64,000 nucleotides of DNA. It comes from Chitinophagales bacterium. GTDB taxonomy: Bacteria > Bacteroidota > Bacteroidia > Chitinophagales > CAIOSU01. Position numbers and translations under genes: made by a program. Numbering within the stretch: the stretch's first letter is position 1; every line of letters begins with the position of its first letter. The stretch is from assembly GCA_018401955.1 (NCBI GenBank), contig JAGYJT010000016.1:1-64000 (forward strand), in the 5' to 3' direction. Below, one piece after another: positions 44,697 to 53,704 of this stretch. The notes below the pieces were generated by a model. The model had not been told where the DNA came from, ran no database searches, and was given only the letters and a program-made list of their open reading frames with translations.

Positions 44697-46130
44697 ATGG
44701 CAAATGATCCTAATGCGAAGATTGCCAAGTACAGTTTTTACCAAAACGTAGAAATGTACTTTGACAAGGCGGCTATTTTTACCAAGCTGCCGAAAGGTCT
44801 GCTCGAGCAGATTAAAGTGTGTAACTCAGTTTACACCATGAATTTTCCCGTGAAAATGGGAAACGAATACCAAGTAATTGAAGCTTATCGTGCCCAACAC
44901 AGTCATCACCGTATGCCTACCAAAGGCGGTATACGCTACAGTATCCACGTAAATCAAGATGAGGTAATGGCTTTGGCCGCTCTAATGACTTACAAGTGTG
45001 CTATTGTAGATGTGCCGTTTGGTGGTGCAAAAGGTGGCATCAAAATCAGCCCACGCAATACGACCGTAAAACAATTGGAGCGTATAACCCGTCGCTACAC
45101 CGTGGAGCTGATTAAGAAAAACTTTATTGGCCCTGGTATTGACGTGCCTGCGCCCGATTATGGTACCGGTGAGCGCGAAATGGCTTGGATTTTGGATACT
45201 TACATGAGCTACCATCCAGGCCAGATTGATGGCTACGGCTGTGTAACCGGTAAACCCGTAAGCCAAGGTGGTATACGTGGGCGTACCGAGGCTACTGGCC
45301 GTGGTGTTATGTATGGTTTGCGCGAGATTGTTAGTTTTAAAGAAGACATGAAAGCGCTAGGCCTAACAACGGGCTTGCAAGATAAAACCGTGGTAATACA
45401 AGGTTTGGGAAATGTTGGTTACTATGCCGCCAAATTTATGGAGGAAGAAGGTAGCAAAATTATTGCCATTGCCGAGCTTGAAGGTGCCATACACAACCCG
45501 AACGGTTTGGATATTATGAAATTGGTGAAGTTCCGTAAAGAAACGGGCTCAATTTTAAACTTCCCAGGCGCTACCAACATTGCTAATAGTGCTGCAGCCC
45601 TTGAGCTGGAGTGTGACATTTTGATTCCGGCTGCGTTGGAAAACCAGATTACAGAAGATAATGCACCGCGCATTAAGGCCAAAATTATTGGTGAAGCGGC
45701 GAATGGTCCGGTGACCCCAGGTGCCGAAGAGATTTTGTTGGCCAAGGGATGTTTAATCATTCCTGACATGTATCTAAACGCTGGGGGTGTAACGGTTTCT
45801 TATTTCGAGTGGTTGAAAAACCTTTCGCATGTGCGTTTTGGCCGCATGCAAAAGCGTGCCGACGAAACTTCGTACAACAGCATCATTAGCACCGTTGAGC
45901 GCCTTACTGGCCGAACTTTGGGCGAAAAAGAACGTGGTTTGATTACCCGTGGTGCTGACGAAATTGACATCGTTAACTCCGGTTTGGAAGAAACCATGAT
46001 TGATGCTTATAGGCAGATACGTGAAGTAGCCAAAAAACATAAGGATATGAAGAGCATGCGTACTGCAGCATTTGTGGTGGCCATACAGAAGATATCTGAT
46101 GCGTACATGGCTATGGGTATTTTCCCATAA
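44697..46130 (+). CDS. Glutamate dehydrogenase (Glu/Leu/Phe/Val family)
   Basis: It interconverts glutamate and 2-oxoglutarate plus ammonia. The 477-residue protein has the glutamate-binding segment [19 protein letters not shown] with catalytic Lys, the [12 protein letters not shown] loop, [35 protein letters not shown] and the nucleotide-binding [11 protein letters not shown]. Many of these words are nearly the same as in animal mitochondrial GDH, including [15 protein letters not shown] before a 45-residue C-terminal segment. Coenzyme choice is unclear. It follows the ccm genes after 54 nt. Confidence 0.96.
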   Translation: MANDPNAKIAKYSFYQNVEMYFDKAAIFTKLPKGLLEQIKVCNSVYTMNFPVKMGNEYQVIEAYRAQHSHHRMPTKGGIRYSIHVNQDEVMALAALMTYKCAIVDVPFGGAKGGIKISPRNTTVKQLERITRRYTVELIKKNFIGPGIDVPAPDYGTGEREMAWILDTYMSYHPGQIDGYGCVTGKPVSQGGIRGRTEATGRGVMYGLREIVSFKEDMKALGLTTGLQDKTVVIQGLGNVGYYAAKFMEEEGSKIIAIAELEGAIHNPNGLDIMKLVKFRKETGSILNFPGATNIANSAAALELECDILIPAALENQITEDNAPRIKAKIIGEAANGPVTPGAEEILLAKGCLIIPDMYLNAGGVTVSYFEWLKNLSHVRFGRMQKRADETSYNSIISTVERLTGRTLGEKERGLITRGADEIDIVNSGLEETMIDAYRQIREVAKKHKDMKSMRTAAFVVAIQKISDAYMAMGIFP

Positions 46131-46149
46131 GTTGTCGGAACCACGATTA

Positions 46150-46227
46150 TAAAAAGGATTGGAGGATTAGAAAAGGATTTTACCATATTATGTAAAAATC
46201 CTTTTCCATCATGCTAATCAAGTTAAA
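46150..46227. terminator. Inverted repeat GAAAAGGATTTT between converging genes
   Basis: GAAAAGGATTTT (46170-46181) pairs with AAAATCCTTTTC (46195-46206) around a 13-nt AT-rich loop. AAAAAGGATTGG and GCTAATCAAGTTAAATCAAGG words surround it. It lies between the ends of the glutamate dehydrogenase gene and the convergent HsdR-N-like gene and may terminate both, though stem GC content is low. Confidence 0.5.
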
Positions 46228-46695
46228 TCAAGGTTCAGACAATTTAGAATACTCCGGAATGCTTGGGAGGAAACGGTAGGTACTTTTAGCCAGATCCAGG
46301 GCTACACAGTAAAAATCGTTACCGTTGCCAACCAATATATACGGAACCCGCAAAACGAGATTATAACGCGCCGCTTGTTCCATAGCGGCATCCGTTAACA
46401 ATACCTCCGGGGCTTTGCACTCTACAATGAGTTGCGGAGCCCCGGTTGTGTTATAGGCCACTATGTCGCAGCGCTTTTGGGTGCCGTTAAGGTTTATGCC
46501 CTTCTCTACAGCCAGCAAACTAGCAGTATAGCCTTTCTCTTCAATCAGATAATGGATAAGCAACTGCCGCACCCACTCTTCGGGCGTAAGCACCACGTAC
46601 TTTTTACGGATAATATCCCACACCTCCCTCCGCTGCTCCACCACGCGGAACTTTAGGTTGTATTTGGGGAAATTTATTGGGAAAGCGTGTGACAA
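46228..46695 (-). CDS. HsdR N-terminal-like protein (PD-(D/E)XK nuclease fold)
   Basis: A 155-residue protein like the N-terminal domain of type I restriction enzymes (HSDR_N_2). It has IRKKYVVLTPEEWVRQLLIHYLIEEKGY, which is typical, and the nuclease motif KRCDIVAY...LIVECKAPEV with Asp, Glu and Lys. The helicase part is absent, and so are hsdM and hsdS, so it is a stand-alone member, common in this phylum, with an unknown role. Start TTG at 46695; no ATG in frame fits better. Confidence 0.85.
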   Translation of the reverse strand: MSHAFPINFPKYNLKFRVVEQRREVWDIIRKKYVVLTPEEWVRQLLIHYLIEEKGYTASLLAVEKGINLNGTQKRCDIVAYNTTGAPQLIVECKAPEVLLTDAAMEQAARYNLVLRVPYILVGNGNDFYCVALDLAKSTYRFLPSIPEYSKLSEP

Positions 46696-46709
46696 AATGA
46701 AAATTGATT

Positions 46710-46745
46710 TACCGATGTGCTAATGTACCAATGTGTTGATGGATT
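46710..46745. repeat. CCGATGTGCTAATGTACCAATGTG word repeat
   Basis: Words GATGTGCTAATGTACC and AATGTGTTGATGG are present. Close relatives are found at 26960-26995, 54350-54376 and 54410-54448. Confidence 0.55.
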
Positions 46746-46807
46746 TCATAGTATATTGCAATTGATGAAACAATAATTATCGAACCTTAGCAGAATTATA
46801 ATAAAAA

Positions 46808-47014
46808 ATGGGGCTTAAGAAGTATTTCGAAATGCGCGCAGTAGCAACTTTTTATCAAATTATCTTTGTGGTAATTGTTGTTTCAGCCGTAGCTGTTTAC
46901 AATTATTTTTCGGGAAATACTGGTATTGGTTCTTTTAATGATCAAACTGAGGAGGGTAGTCGAATTGTAGTTGACTCAACTGACAAAAGGAACCTAATTT
47001 ATAAGCCTAACTAA
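46808..47014 (+). CDS. Small single-helix membrane protein, unknown
   Basis: A 68-residue protein with one membrane segment (TFYQIIFVVIVVSAVAVYNYF, about residues 15-35) and a short polar C-terminal tail. It resembles no known family. Coding character is moderate; the gene stands alone between the HsdR-N-like gene and dnaB. Confidence 0.5.
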   Translation: MGLKKYFEMRAVATFYQIIFVVIVVSAVAVYNYFSGNTGIGSFNDQTEEGSRIVVDSTDKRNLIYKPN

Positions 47015-47122
47015 TAAAAACAGAATTACAGATTCAAGATATTATTGCCAGCATTAATTACGCAAGGCTAACTGTTTCGGGTCTATAGGTTTGACAAAAT
47101 AACCAATCAACCAATAACCAAA

Positions 47123-48673
47123 TTAGAAAGGTACATCGTCATCATCTTCCGTAGGCCTATTCATTTTGCTTTGGCGAACGATAGCGTTGGAGTTGAAATC
47201 GTCAAAATCGGCTTCGCTAGGGCGGGGGATAGGGCCGCTGCCCATATCGTTAAAGCTCTCATCTTCCAAGTCGGCAAACTTGGCAAACTTGCTGATGAAC
47301 TTCGCACGCACGGTCTCCAAGGCACCGTTACGGTGCTTGGCTATGATAATTTCACCGATACCTTTAAGGCTCATACCGTTTTCGTCGGTATCCATGCCAT
47401 AGTACTCTGGGCGGTAAAGGAACACCACGATATCCGCATCCTGCTCAATCGCACCCGATTCACGAAGATCGCTCAGTTGTGGGCGCTTATCGCCGCCACG
47501 GGTTTCCACGGCACGGCTCAACTGCGATAGGGCTATTACCGGTATCTCCAGCTCCTTGGCCAAAGCCTTCAATCCACGAGAGATGGAACTGATTTCTTGC
47601 TCACGGTTACCACCGCCTTTACCATCGCCGCTACCACCGGTCATTAGCTGTAGGTAATCGACAATCACCATTGAAATGTCGTGTTGCATTTTCAAACGGC
47701 GGCATTTGGCGCGCAGCTCAAATATGTTGATGGCTGGGGTATCATCGATAAATATCGGTGCATCGCTCAGTCCGTCAATCTTGTGTGTTAGTTGTTCCCA
47801 CTCCCATTTCTCTAGGTTACCACGGCGTAGTTTATCACCAGGTATCTCCGCTTCGGCACTTATCAACCTGTTAACCAACTGCAACGAGCTCATCTCCAGC
47901 GAGAACAGGGCTACGGGTTTCTTAAAGTCGACAGCCGCGTTGCGGGCAATGGCCAATACAAAGGAGGTTTTACCCATACCTGGGCGGGCCGCCATAATCA
48001 CCAAATCCGATTTTTGCCAGCCACCAGTTAATCTATCCAATGCCGTAAAGCCGGTAGGCACGCCTGTAAGGCCATCTTCTTGTTCCCGCAGTTCTTCCAA
48101 TTGCTTAACGGCCTTGCTTAGTAGGCTGCTCATGCTATCGTAGCTGCGGCTAAGGTTCTGCTCGGCTACCGAAAAGAGATTCTGCTCCGCTTTATCCAGT
48201 AGCTGAAAAACATCCGTAGTATCTTCGTAAGAGTCGCGGATAATTTCACTGCTGATGCGAATAAGCTCACGCTGAATGTGCTTTTGGCTGATGATACGGG
48301 CGTGGTGCTCTACGTTGGCCGCCGAGGCCACCTTGTTGGTAAGGCCGGTAATGTACATCAATCCACCAGCCTCTTCCATTACGCCTTCCTTTTTTAGCTC
48401 TTCGCTAACGGTAAGCATATCAATAGGCTGCGAGGCGCCAAACAGGTTAAGTATGGCGCGGTAAATATGCTGATGGCTGTTTACATAAAAGCTATCCGGT
48501 TTAAGGATGTCGATTACAGAGCTCACGGCATCTTTTTCCAACATCAACGCACCCAAAACGGCCTCTTCCAATTCGCGTGCCTGTGGCGGCACTTTTCCGA
48601 ATTCCGAGGTCTCGAAATTCTTCTTGCGGTCGGTAAAAGAGCCTCTTCGAGTAGTATTTTGTTGGTCGGCCAT
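47123..48673 (-). CDS. dnaB: Replicative DNA helicase DnaB
   Basis: The ring helicase that opens the replication fork, 516 residues. The N-terminal domain (about 25-130) has KVPPQARELEEAVLGALMLEKDAV. The RecA-like ATPase has Walker A AARPGMGKTSFVLAIARN (about 228-245), Walker B MVIVDYLQLM, and the DnaB motifs IPVIALSQLSRAVE and QLSDLRESGAIEQDADIV. The acidic tail (RPTEDDDDVPF) is typical for the phylum. A TATCTTTG -7 element lies 36 nt upstream. No intein is present. Confidence 0.97.
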   Translation of the reverse strand: MADQQNTTRRGSFTDRKKNFETSEFGKVPPQARELEEAVLGALMLEKDAVSSVIDILKPDSFYVNSHQHIYRAILNLFGASQPIDMLTVSEELKKEGVMEEAGGLMYITGLTNKVASAANVEHHARIISQKHIQRELIRISSEIIRDSYEDTTDVFQLLDKAEQNLFSVAEQNLSRSYDSMSSLLSKAVKQLEELREQEDGLTGVPTGFTALDRLTGGWQKSDLVIMAARPGMGKTSFVLAIARNAAVDFKKPVALFSLEMSSLQLVNRLISAEAEIPGDKLRRGNLEKWEWEQLTHKIDGLSDAPIFIDDTPAINIFELRAKCRRLKMQHDISMVIVDYLQLMTGGSGDGKGGGNREQEISSISRGLKALAKELEIPVIALSQLSRAVETRGGDKRPQLSDLRESGAIEQDADIVVFLYRPEYYGMDTDENGMSLKGIGEIIIAKHRNGALETVRAKFISKFAKFADLEDESFNDMGSGPIPRPSEADFDDFNSNAIVRQSKMNRPTEDDDDVPF

Positions 48674-48709
48674 TGTTAAGGTAGTGTTAGGTGCTTTTTA
48701 GTAGGGGTT

Positions 48710-48717
48710 CAAAGATA
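48710..48717 (-). promoter_or_regulatory. Predicted -7 element of the dnaB gene
   Basis: TATCTTTG on the minus strand, exact TAnnTTTG, 36 nt before the dnaB start codon. Confidence 0.5.
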
Positions 48718-49116
48718 CCACCATCAATCCTATTTATGAGAACGTTGCAACAGATAAAATAATGCAAAATTTACCCACTTACTTACGCACAAAATATGCT
48801 TTCCTAGGCATGTTGCTATCCATTGTATATCAGTAGATAAGGCGTAATGCCAAACCGGTTATTAACAGCTGTGGAAAACCCAAAATTTATTTATACACAA
48901 CGTTGGTTTTTGGCTGTAAATTTTAAATGGCAAGTCCATTTGAGATTATAATTGCTTGAGTTGAAAGGGGGATAATATCAAATATTAAGCATAAGTTACC
49001 ATAAAAGGCAGGTAAAGCCAGCGTAACTAAGGTATAGGCGAAACACATTCTTCCGTTCATTGTTAACTAGTTGGCAATAGCATATCCACAGCCATGTTTT
49101 TTAAGCCAAAAAACGC

Positions 49117-49124
49117 TAATTTTG
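49117..49124 (+). promoter_or_regulatory. Predicted -7 element of the lepA gene
   Basis: TAATTTTG matches TAnnTTTG and lies 6 nt before the lepA ATG at 49131. Confidence 0.5.
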
Positions 49125-49130
49125 CAGCCT

Positions 49131-50921
49131 ATGAAGAACCTTCGTAACTTCTGTATTATTGCCCACATTGACCATGGTAAAAGTACTTTGGCGGATAGAT
49201 TGTTGTCGTTGACCAAAACGGTTAGCGAACGTGAGATGCAAGACCAAGTGCTGGATAACATGGACCTGGAGCGTGAGCGTGGCATAACTATCAAGAGCCA
49301 CGCCATTCAAATGAATTACCCATATAAGGGCGAGGAGTATACCTTTAACCTTATTGATACTCCCGGTCACGTCGATTTTTCTTACGAGGTGTCGCGTGCG
49401 TTAGCCGCCTGCGAGGGTGCCTTGTTGTTGGTTGATGCCACACAGGGTATACAGGCGCAAACCATTAGTAACCTATACTTGGCTATCGAGAACAATCTTG
49501 AAATTATCCCGGTAATCAACAAGATTGATATGGACGGTGCCATGATTGAAGAGGTAACCGACCAAATTGTTGACCTTGTTGGTTGCAAAGCCGAGGACAT
49601 ACTACTTGCCAGCGGCAAAACCGGTATTGGTATGGAGGGTATTTTGGCCGCTATTATCGAGCGCATACCCGCGCCCAAAGGCGACCCGGATGCGCCTTTG
49701 CAAGCCTTGATTTTCGATTCGTACTTTAATCCCTTCCGTGGGGTGGTGGCTTACTTTAGGGTAATTAATGGTACGCTTGCCAAAGGCGATAAGGTAAAGT
49801 TTGTAAATACTGGTAAGGTATACGAGGCCGATGAGGTAGGTATACTTCGTTTTAAGGATGAGCCAAAAGCCAGCATTGGTGCGGGCAACGTAGGTTACAT
49901 AATTACGGGCATCAAGGTTTCACGAGAGATTAAAGTAGGCGATACCATTACGCACTTTTCAAGCTCGGCCCCAAGTATCAAGGGCTTTGAGGATGTGAAG
50001 CCGATGGTATTTGCGGGTATTTACCCGATTGATAATGACGACTTTGAGGAGCTTCGCGAATCGTTGGAGAAACTGCAATTGAATGATGCATCGTTGATAT
50101 TTGAGCCAGAAAGCTCGGTAGCATTGGGTTTTGGTTTCCGTTGCGGTTTCTTGGGCATGCTGCACTTGGATATTATACAAGAGCGCTTGGAGCGTGAGTT
50201 TGATATGACGGTGATAACCACCGTGCCCAACGTATCGTACTTTGCTTATACCACAAAGGGCGAAAAGCTGGTAGTAAACAACCCAAGCGACTTGCCTGAC
50301 CCAAGTATGCTAGACTATGTAGAGGAGCCGTACATTAGGGCACAGGTAATTACCAAGCCTGAGTATATAGGTAGCATTATGAAGTTGTGCATGGACAAAC
50401 GTGGCATCCTTCAAAACCAAAGCTACCTTACGCCAACCCGCGTAGAGCTTACCTTTGAGATGCCATTGGCCGAGATTGTGTTCGATTTTTATGATAGATT
50501 GAAATCCATATCTAAGGGCTATGCTTCGTTTGATTACCACATGAACGGTTACAAGCAGGGCGAATTGGTGAAAATGGACATAAAGCTAAATGGCGAAAAC
50601 GTGGATGCGTTTTCATCGCTTATACACCGCGATAAGGCTTACGACTTTGGGCGCCGCCTATGTTCCAAGTTGAAAGACCTTGTGCCAAAGCAACAGTTCG
50701 TAATTGCCATACAAGCAGCCATTGGTGCCAAGATTATTGCCCGCGAAACCATTAGCGCCATGCGCAAAGACGTAACCGCCAAATGTTATGGTGGTGATAT
50801 TTCGCGTAAACGTAAGCTATTAGAAAAGCAGAAGAAGGGTAAGAAACGCATGCGCCAAGTGGGTAACGTAGAAGTGCCGCAAGCGGCGTTTATGGCGGTT
50901 TTAAAATTGAATGATGATTAA
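49131..50921 (+). CDS. lepA: Elongation factor 4 (LepA)
   Basis: A ribosome-bound GTPase that acts on stalled or mis-translocated ribosomes. The frame is open from 49071, but the ATG at 49131 gives the standard start [19 protein letters not shown] and a protein of 596 residues, the usual length. GTPase motifs: AHIDHGKST (G1), DTPGHVDF (G3), NKIDM (G4) and the switch with [10 protein letters not shown]. Domains II, III, V and the LepA-specific C-terminal domain ([21 protein letters not shown]) follow. Confidence 0.97.
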   Translation: MKNLRNFCIIAHIDHGKSTLADRLLSLTKTVSEREMQDQVLDNMDLERERGITIKSHAIQMNYPYKGEEYTFNLIDTPGHVDFSYEVSRALAACEGALLLVDATQGIQAQTISNLYLAIENNLEIIPVINKIDMDGAMIEEVTDQIVDLVGCKAEDILLASGKTGIGMEGILAAIIERIPAPKGDPDAPLQALIFDSYFNPFRGVVAYFRVINGTLAKGDKVKFVNTGKVYEADEVGILRFKDEPKASIGAGNVGYIITGIKVSREIKVGDTITHFSSSAPSIKGFEDVKPMVFAGIYPIDNDDFEELRESLEKLQLNDASLIFEPESSVALGFGFRCGFLGMLHLDIIQERLEREFDMTVITTVPNVSYFAYTTKGEKLVVNNPSDLPDPSMLDYVEEPYIRAQVITKPEYIGSIMKLCMDKRGILQNQSYLTPTRVELTFEMPLAEIVFDFYDRLKSISKGYASFDYHMNGYKQGELVKMDIKLNGENVDAFSSLIHRDKAYDFGRRLCSKLKDLVPKQQFVIAIQAAIGAKIIARETISAMRKDVTAKCYGGDISRKRKLLEKQKKGKKRMRQVGNVEVPQAAFMAVLKLNDD

Positions 50922-50950
50922 TGCCGAAGGCATTGGTCACAGTTTTTATT

Positions 50951-51508
50951 TTACTCTTCTGGTTTTGATGTGTACGGGTAACCGTATTGTCGGCGCTTGC
51001 GCTCAAACACTTTGCGCTCGGCCTTTAGACCTGTAAAGTCTTCAATCTGTTTTAATAGGATTAGGGTATGTCCATTATTGATTGGGCTACCTAGCCTTAA
51101 AAATCCACCTTCCCAGTGTAGGTCAATAATCAATTGGCTGGTGGTAGGATTTTTATATTTGGTTAGGGTTTTGAGGCTGGTAAAGGTCCTGACTTCTTCG
51201 GTTTCGCAGCCTTCTATCTTTACAGTAAAACCGCTTTCTGAAACAAGGATTGCTACTCTTTTTGAAGAAAAATAAATATAAAGTGCATCTAGCACATGGA
51301 AAAGCAAAATTAAGCTGCCGGCTAGCACTAGCAGGAGGAATTTACCTTCGTGCTCCCACCAATCATTTGGGAAAGCTAACCTGAAAAGGATAGCCAGCGT
51401 AAAAAGGATTGACAACTTTTCAAAGATAATTGCCTTGAAATTAAGCCAAGCACGCAGCAGCTGCTGGTCATTTACCTCGATGTTGTAAGCTTCCTTTATT
51501 CTTTGCAC
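50951..51508 (-). CDS. Uncharacterised two-helix membrane protein
   Basis: A 185-residue protein of unknown function. It has two membrane segments (about residues 29-46 and 57-80) followed by a cytoplasmic beta-rich domain (RVAILVSESGFTVKIEGCETEEV...FTSLKTLTKY...SQLIIDLHWEGGFLRLG), which is similar in style to PH-like domains, and a very basic tail (RKVFERKRRQYGYPYTSK). The start is GTG. It converges with lepA and follows another small gene on the same strand. Confidence 0.7.
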   Translation of the reverse strand: MQRIKEAYNIEVNDQQLLRAWLNFKAIIFEKLSILFTLAILFRLAFPNDWWEHEGKFLLLVLAGSLILLFHVLDALYIYFSSKRVAILVSESGFTVKIEGCETEEVRTFTSLKTLTKYKNPTTSQLIIDLHWEGGFLRLGSPINNGHTLILLKQIEDFTGLKAERKVFERKRRQYGYPYTSKPEE

Positions 51509-51525
51509 AGTTGACCCTTTTACCT

Positions 51526-51972
51526 TTATCGCTCACAAAATATCAAAAAGTCGTGATGGTTTAAGTATGCCAATTTTGTGAAAGACTTATTGCAGATAAC
51601 TACCTCATTTATTCCATTTAAATCGTTTAGAACGATCGAAACAATATTTATTTGGCTTTGGTACCACCACCATTTGGTTTGTTCATTAACGGTTTCATCT
51701 ATAGCAAAATATATAGGCTCGTTGCCCATGAAACTTCTTACCTCTTTATCTAACAGGCTCCAATCCTCTAAGTGAATTTTTGAGACAAAATGATGAAGCC
51801 TTTCAAAGTTCATCGGATTTGTTGATGGCTTAAAAAATGTGTTGAGCACCTTTAACTCTATACTTTCCCATTGCTGTAAGGGTATTGGCTCAAATATGTA
51901 ACCTTGAGAAAATAATGCTTGTTGAACTTGTTCAGCAGTTATTCTTAAGGGTGTCCAAGTATTACGCTTCAT
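51526..51972 (-). CDS. Uncharacterised small soluble protein
   Basis: A 148-residue protein of unknown family, rich in aromatic residues. Segments include TAEQVQQALFSQGYIFEPIPLQQWESIE, FKPSTNPMNFERLHHFVSKIHLEDW and QTKWWWYQSQINIVSIVLNDLNGINEVVICNKSFTKLAYLNHHDF. No signal or membrane helix. It overlaps the end of the SRPBCC-like gene by 1 nt (TAATG), so both are probably translated together. Confidence 0.65.
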   Translation of the reverse strand: MKRNTWTPLRITAEQVQQALFSQGYIFEPIPLQQWESIELKVLNTFFKPSTNPMNFERLHHFVSKIHLEDWSLLDKEVRSFMGNEPIYFAIDETVNEQTKWWWYQSQINIVSIVLNDLNGINEVVICNKSFTKLAYLNHHDFLIFCER

Positions 51973-52421
51973 TATTTTATGCTAAAGTGCTTTTTATACA
52001 CCGGAACCCTCATAGCAAACTGCGCATAAGTGGCAGGATAAAAAAACGGGTAGAGTAGTGGCGAAGTAAACGCCAAGGTAATGTCATCGATTATGGTGCA
52101 GCCTTGGTGTTCTTTACGCACACGGTGGCGGTGCTCCCAATGTTTTAGGAAGAAGGGTAACTGAATGCCTTTATCAACAAACACGTGCTCCGTTTCGTCG
52201 TAAGTGCGCTCGGTAATGATGCTTTTCCAAACCTGCCATTTGAAGCCCACAAATAGCTTTATGTGCACCTCGTTGCCCACCTCGCTACCATCAAACCGCA
52301 ATAGCTCCGATGGCGGAAACGGCGGCTGTAGGGCTTTGAATAGACCCTCATTAAACTGATTGAAGACGGTGGTATAATCCTGCTCTACTTTGGTTTCTAT
52401 GAGGATGTGGTGGGTTTTCAT
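51972..52421 (-). CDS. SRPBCC/START-fold ligand-binding protein
   Basis: A 149-residue protein of the SRPBCC (Bet v 1-like) fold as judged by HHILIETKVEQDYTTVFNQFNEGLFKAL at the N-terminus, GNEVHIKLFVGFKWQVWKSIITER in the middle and the helical end SPLLYPFFYPATYAQFAMRVPVYKK. Start at 52421; the frame is open further upstream but the additional residues overlap the lipoprotein gene. The ligand is not known. One nt overlap with the next gene suggests an operon. Confidence 0.7.
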   Translation of the reverse strand: MKTHHILIETKVEQDYTTVFNQFNEGLFKALQPPFPPSELLRFDGSEVGNEVHIKLFVGFKWQVWKSIITERTYDETEHVFVDKGIQLPFFLKHWEHRHRVRKEHQGCTIIDDITLAFTSPLLYPFFYPATYAQFAMRVPVYKKHFSIK

Positions 52422-52429
52422 GGGTAGTG

Positions 52430-53077
52430 TTAGGGTTGATTCCAAGTTAGCAGCTGTTTTTTCAAGTCTGCTATGTATTCTTTTGTGAAGGTTTTTGTTG
52501 GTTCGTCTTCAGAGTTCTCCAACATACTTTGGCCAAAAATATCAATTGCCTCCAGGTAATGGCCTTCATTGCCAATACCATTTTCACTTAACGTCCATTC
52601 AAGCCAAATGTCTCGGTTAGTTTGTCCTTTAATAACATTGGGCAGCGCTAATAGTTGTGATAGCCTTTTAGGATGGTGCATGGCATAACCATGCATGGTA
52701 AGGCCAACCATTTCACTCAATGCCCCATCTGATTGCTCACTAATGATTAGGGTAGTATAAAAGTAGAAAGGCAACAAGGTATCGTTAGCCGTCTCCAATG
52801 AATCGAAAACTGCAAAAGTATAATAGTCGTCCATTGGTATGATGCTGCGGGTATATAGCAGCTTGGCCGAATCGGGGATATTGAGATGGCTAAGGTAGTA
52901 GCTGTCAGGCATTAACACCAGCTCGCCGTTGGTTTGCTCAATTTCAAATACTACCGTTTCAACTATTGTATCATAGGTTTCAATAGTGTCGTATTGTTCG
53001 GTGGGTATGTTTTCGCTTGTTGGCGCATTGCACGCTATAAGTGTAAACAAGGCAAATAAAATCAGGCATTGGTTCAT
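52430..53077 (-). CDS. Uncharacterised lipoprotein
   Basis: A 215-residue predicted lipoprotein (signal CLILFALFTLIAC, lipobox LIAC at residues 13-16). The mature N-terminus has a Thr/Glu-rich spacer (QYDTIETYDTIVETVVFE), then a globular domain with LVLMPDSYYLSHLNIPDSAKLLY, YTFAVFDSLE and SDGALSEMVGLTMHGYAMHHP. No family is recognised. It precedes the SRPBCC gene by 8 nt on the same strand. Confidence 0.7.
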   Translation of the reverse strand: MNQCLILFALFTLIACNAPTSENIPTEQYDTIETYDTIVETVVFEIEQTNGELVLMPDSYYLSHLNIPDSAKLLYTRSIIPMDDYYTFAVFDSLETANDTLLPFYFYTTLIISEQSDGALSEMVGLTMHGYAMHHPKRLSQLLALPNVIKGQTNRDIWLEWTLSENGIGNEGHYLEAIDIFGQSMLENSEDEPTKTFTKEYIADLKKQLLTWNQP

Positions 53078-53116
53078 TGGCTTTCCCTTTTATATCCACT
53101 TAAAGCTACTGAATTA

Positions 53117-53704
53117 TTACCTTCCCGCCTCAATCACCAACTTAATATTCCCATACGTATCCTGCAATATTTCAGGCAGTTCGTTGGGGGTAATCCAGAG
53201 GGCTTGGGTAATGTCTTCTTCGGTTTGGGCGGTGAGTGGTTGCTCGGGTGCGGTCATGGCATACCAGTGCGTTTCTTTAAACACCTGCTTGCCTTTCAAT
53301 GGGTAGGTATGGAGGGTATTGATAAGCAACGGGCCGAGGGTAATGTGCCGCAATCCGGTTTCCTCCTCCACTTCGCGCAGGGCGGCAAGGTCCATGGTTT
53401 CGCCTGGTTCTACTTTGCCCTTGGGCAGGTCCCAGCGGCCCAGGCGATTGATGCAGAGAAGCTTTCCTTCTGGTGTTCTTACTAAGCCACCAGCGGCAAA
53501 AATTACTTGGTGGTAGCAGGCTTTAACGCGCTCAAGGCCAGCATCCAGGTCGGCTAAGTTCAATATGGTTTCCTCAATGTTACCATTTTCAAATTCGTGA
53601 ACCACATGTGCCAATTCACCATTAAAAAAGGGTATATTAGGATTATTCGTCAACACCAGCATATTGGTATTGCTAAAGATTGTATAATTTTGGGTTATGG
53701 TCAT
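53117..53704 (-). CDS. Nudix hydrolase
   Basis: A 195-residue Nudix protein that hydrolyses nucleoside-diphosphate-linked compounds. The Nudix box is complete: GKVEPGETMDLAALREVEEETGL (Gly, Glu, Arg-Glu, Glu-Glu and Gly all present). DLPKGK before it and HWYAMTAPEQ later are common in MutT/Ap4A-type members. It begins divergently from pyrE: the ATG at 53704 overlaps pyrE's start by 8 bp, while an ATG at 53662 would leave a 34-nt gap. The substrate is unknown. Confidence 0.88.
   Translation of the reverse strand: MTITQNYTIFSNTNMLVLTNNPNIPFFNGELAHVVHEFENGNIEETILNLADLDAGLERVKACYHQVIFAAGGLVRTPEGKLLCINRLGRWDLPKGKVEPGETMDLAALREVEEETGLRHITLGPLLINTLHTYPLKGKQVFKETHWYAMTAPEQPLTAQTEEDITQALWITPNELPEILQDTYGNIKLVIEAGR
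53685..53692 (+). promoter_or_regulatory. Predicted promoter of the pyrE gene
   Basis: TAATTTTG (exact TAnnTTTG) with a TTG at 53664-53666, 18 nt upstream, gives a good full promoter. The -7 element is only 4 nt before the pyrE ATG, so the transcript would start at or within the start codon. Confidence 0.55.

Larger units (their letters stand above)
48674..49130. other. 457-nt region between dnaB and lepA with DnaA-box-like sites
   Basis: The two genes are divergent here. Three 8-of-9 matches to the DnaA box TTATCCACA are present: TGTGGAAAA at 48870-48878 (minus), TTATACACA at 48891-48899 and ATATCCACA at 49082-49090. Weaker sites are at 48772-48780 and 48783-48791. The surrounding sequence is AT-rich. 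This could be an origin of replication or a DnaA-controlled promoter region. No gene is seen. Confidence 0.45.

Noticed and set aside
46228-46695. A restriction-modification or defence system based on the HsdR-N-like and Uma2 proteins
   Set aside because: No methylase, specificity or helicase genes lie near either one; both are stand-alone members of nuclease-fold families.
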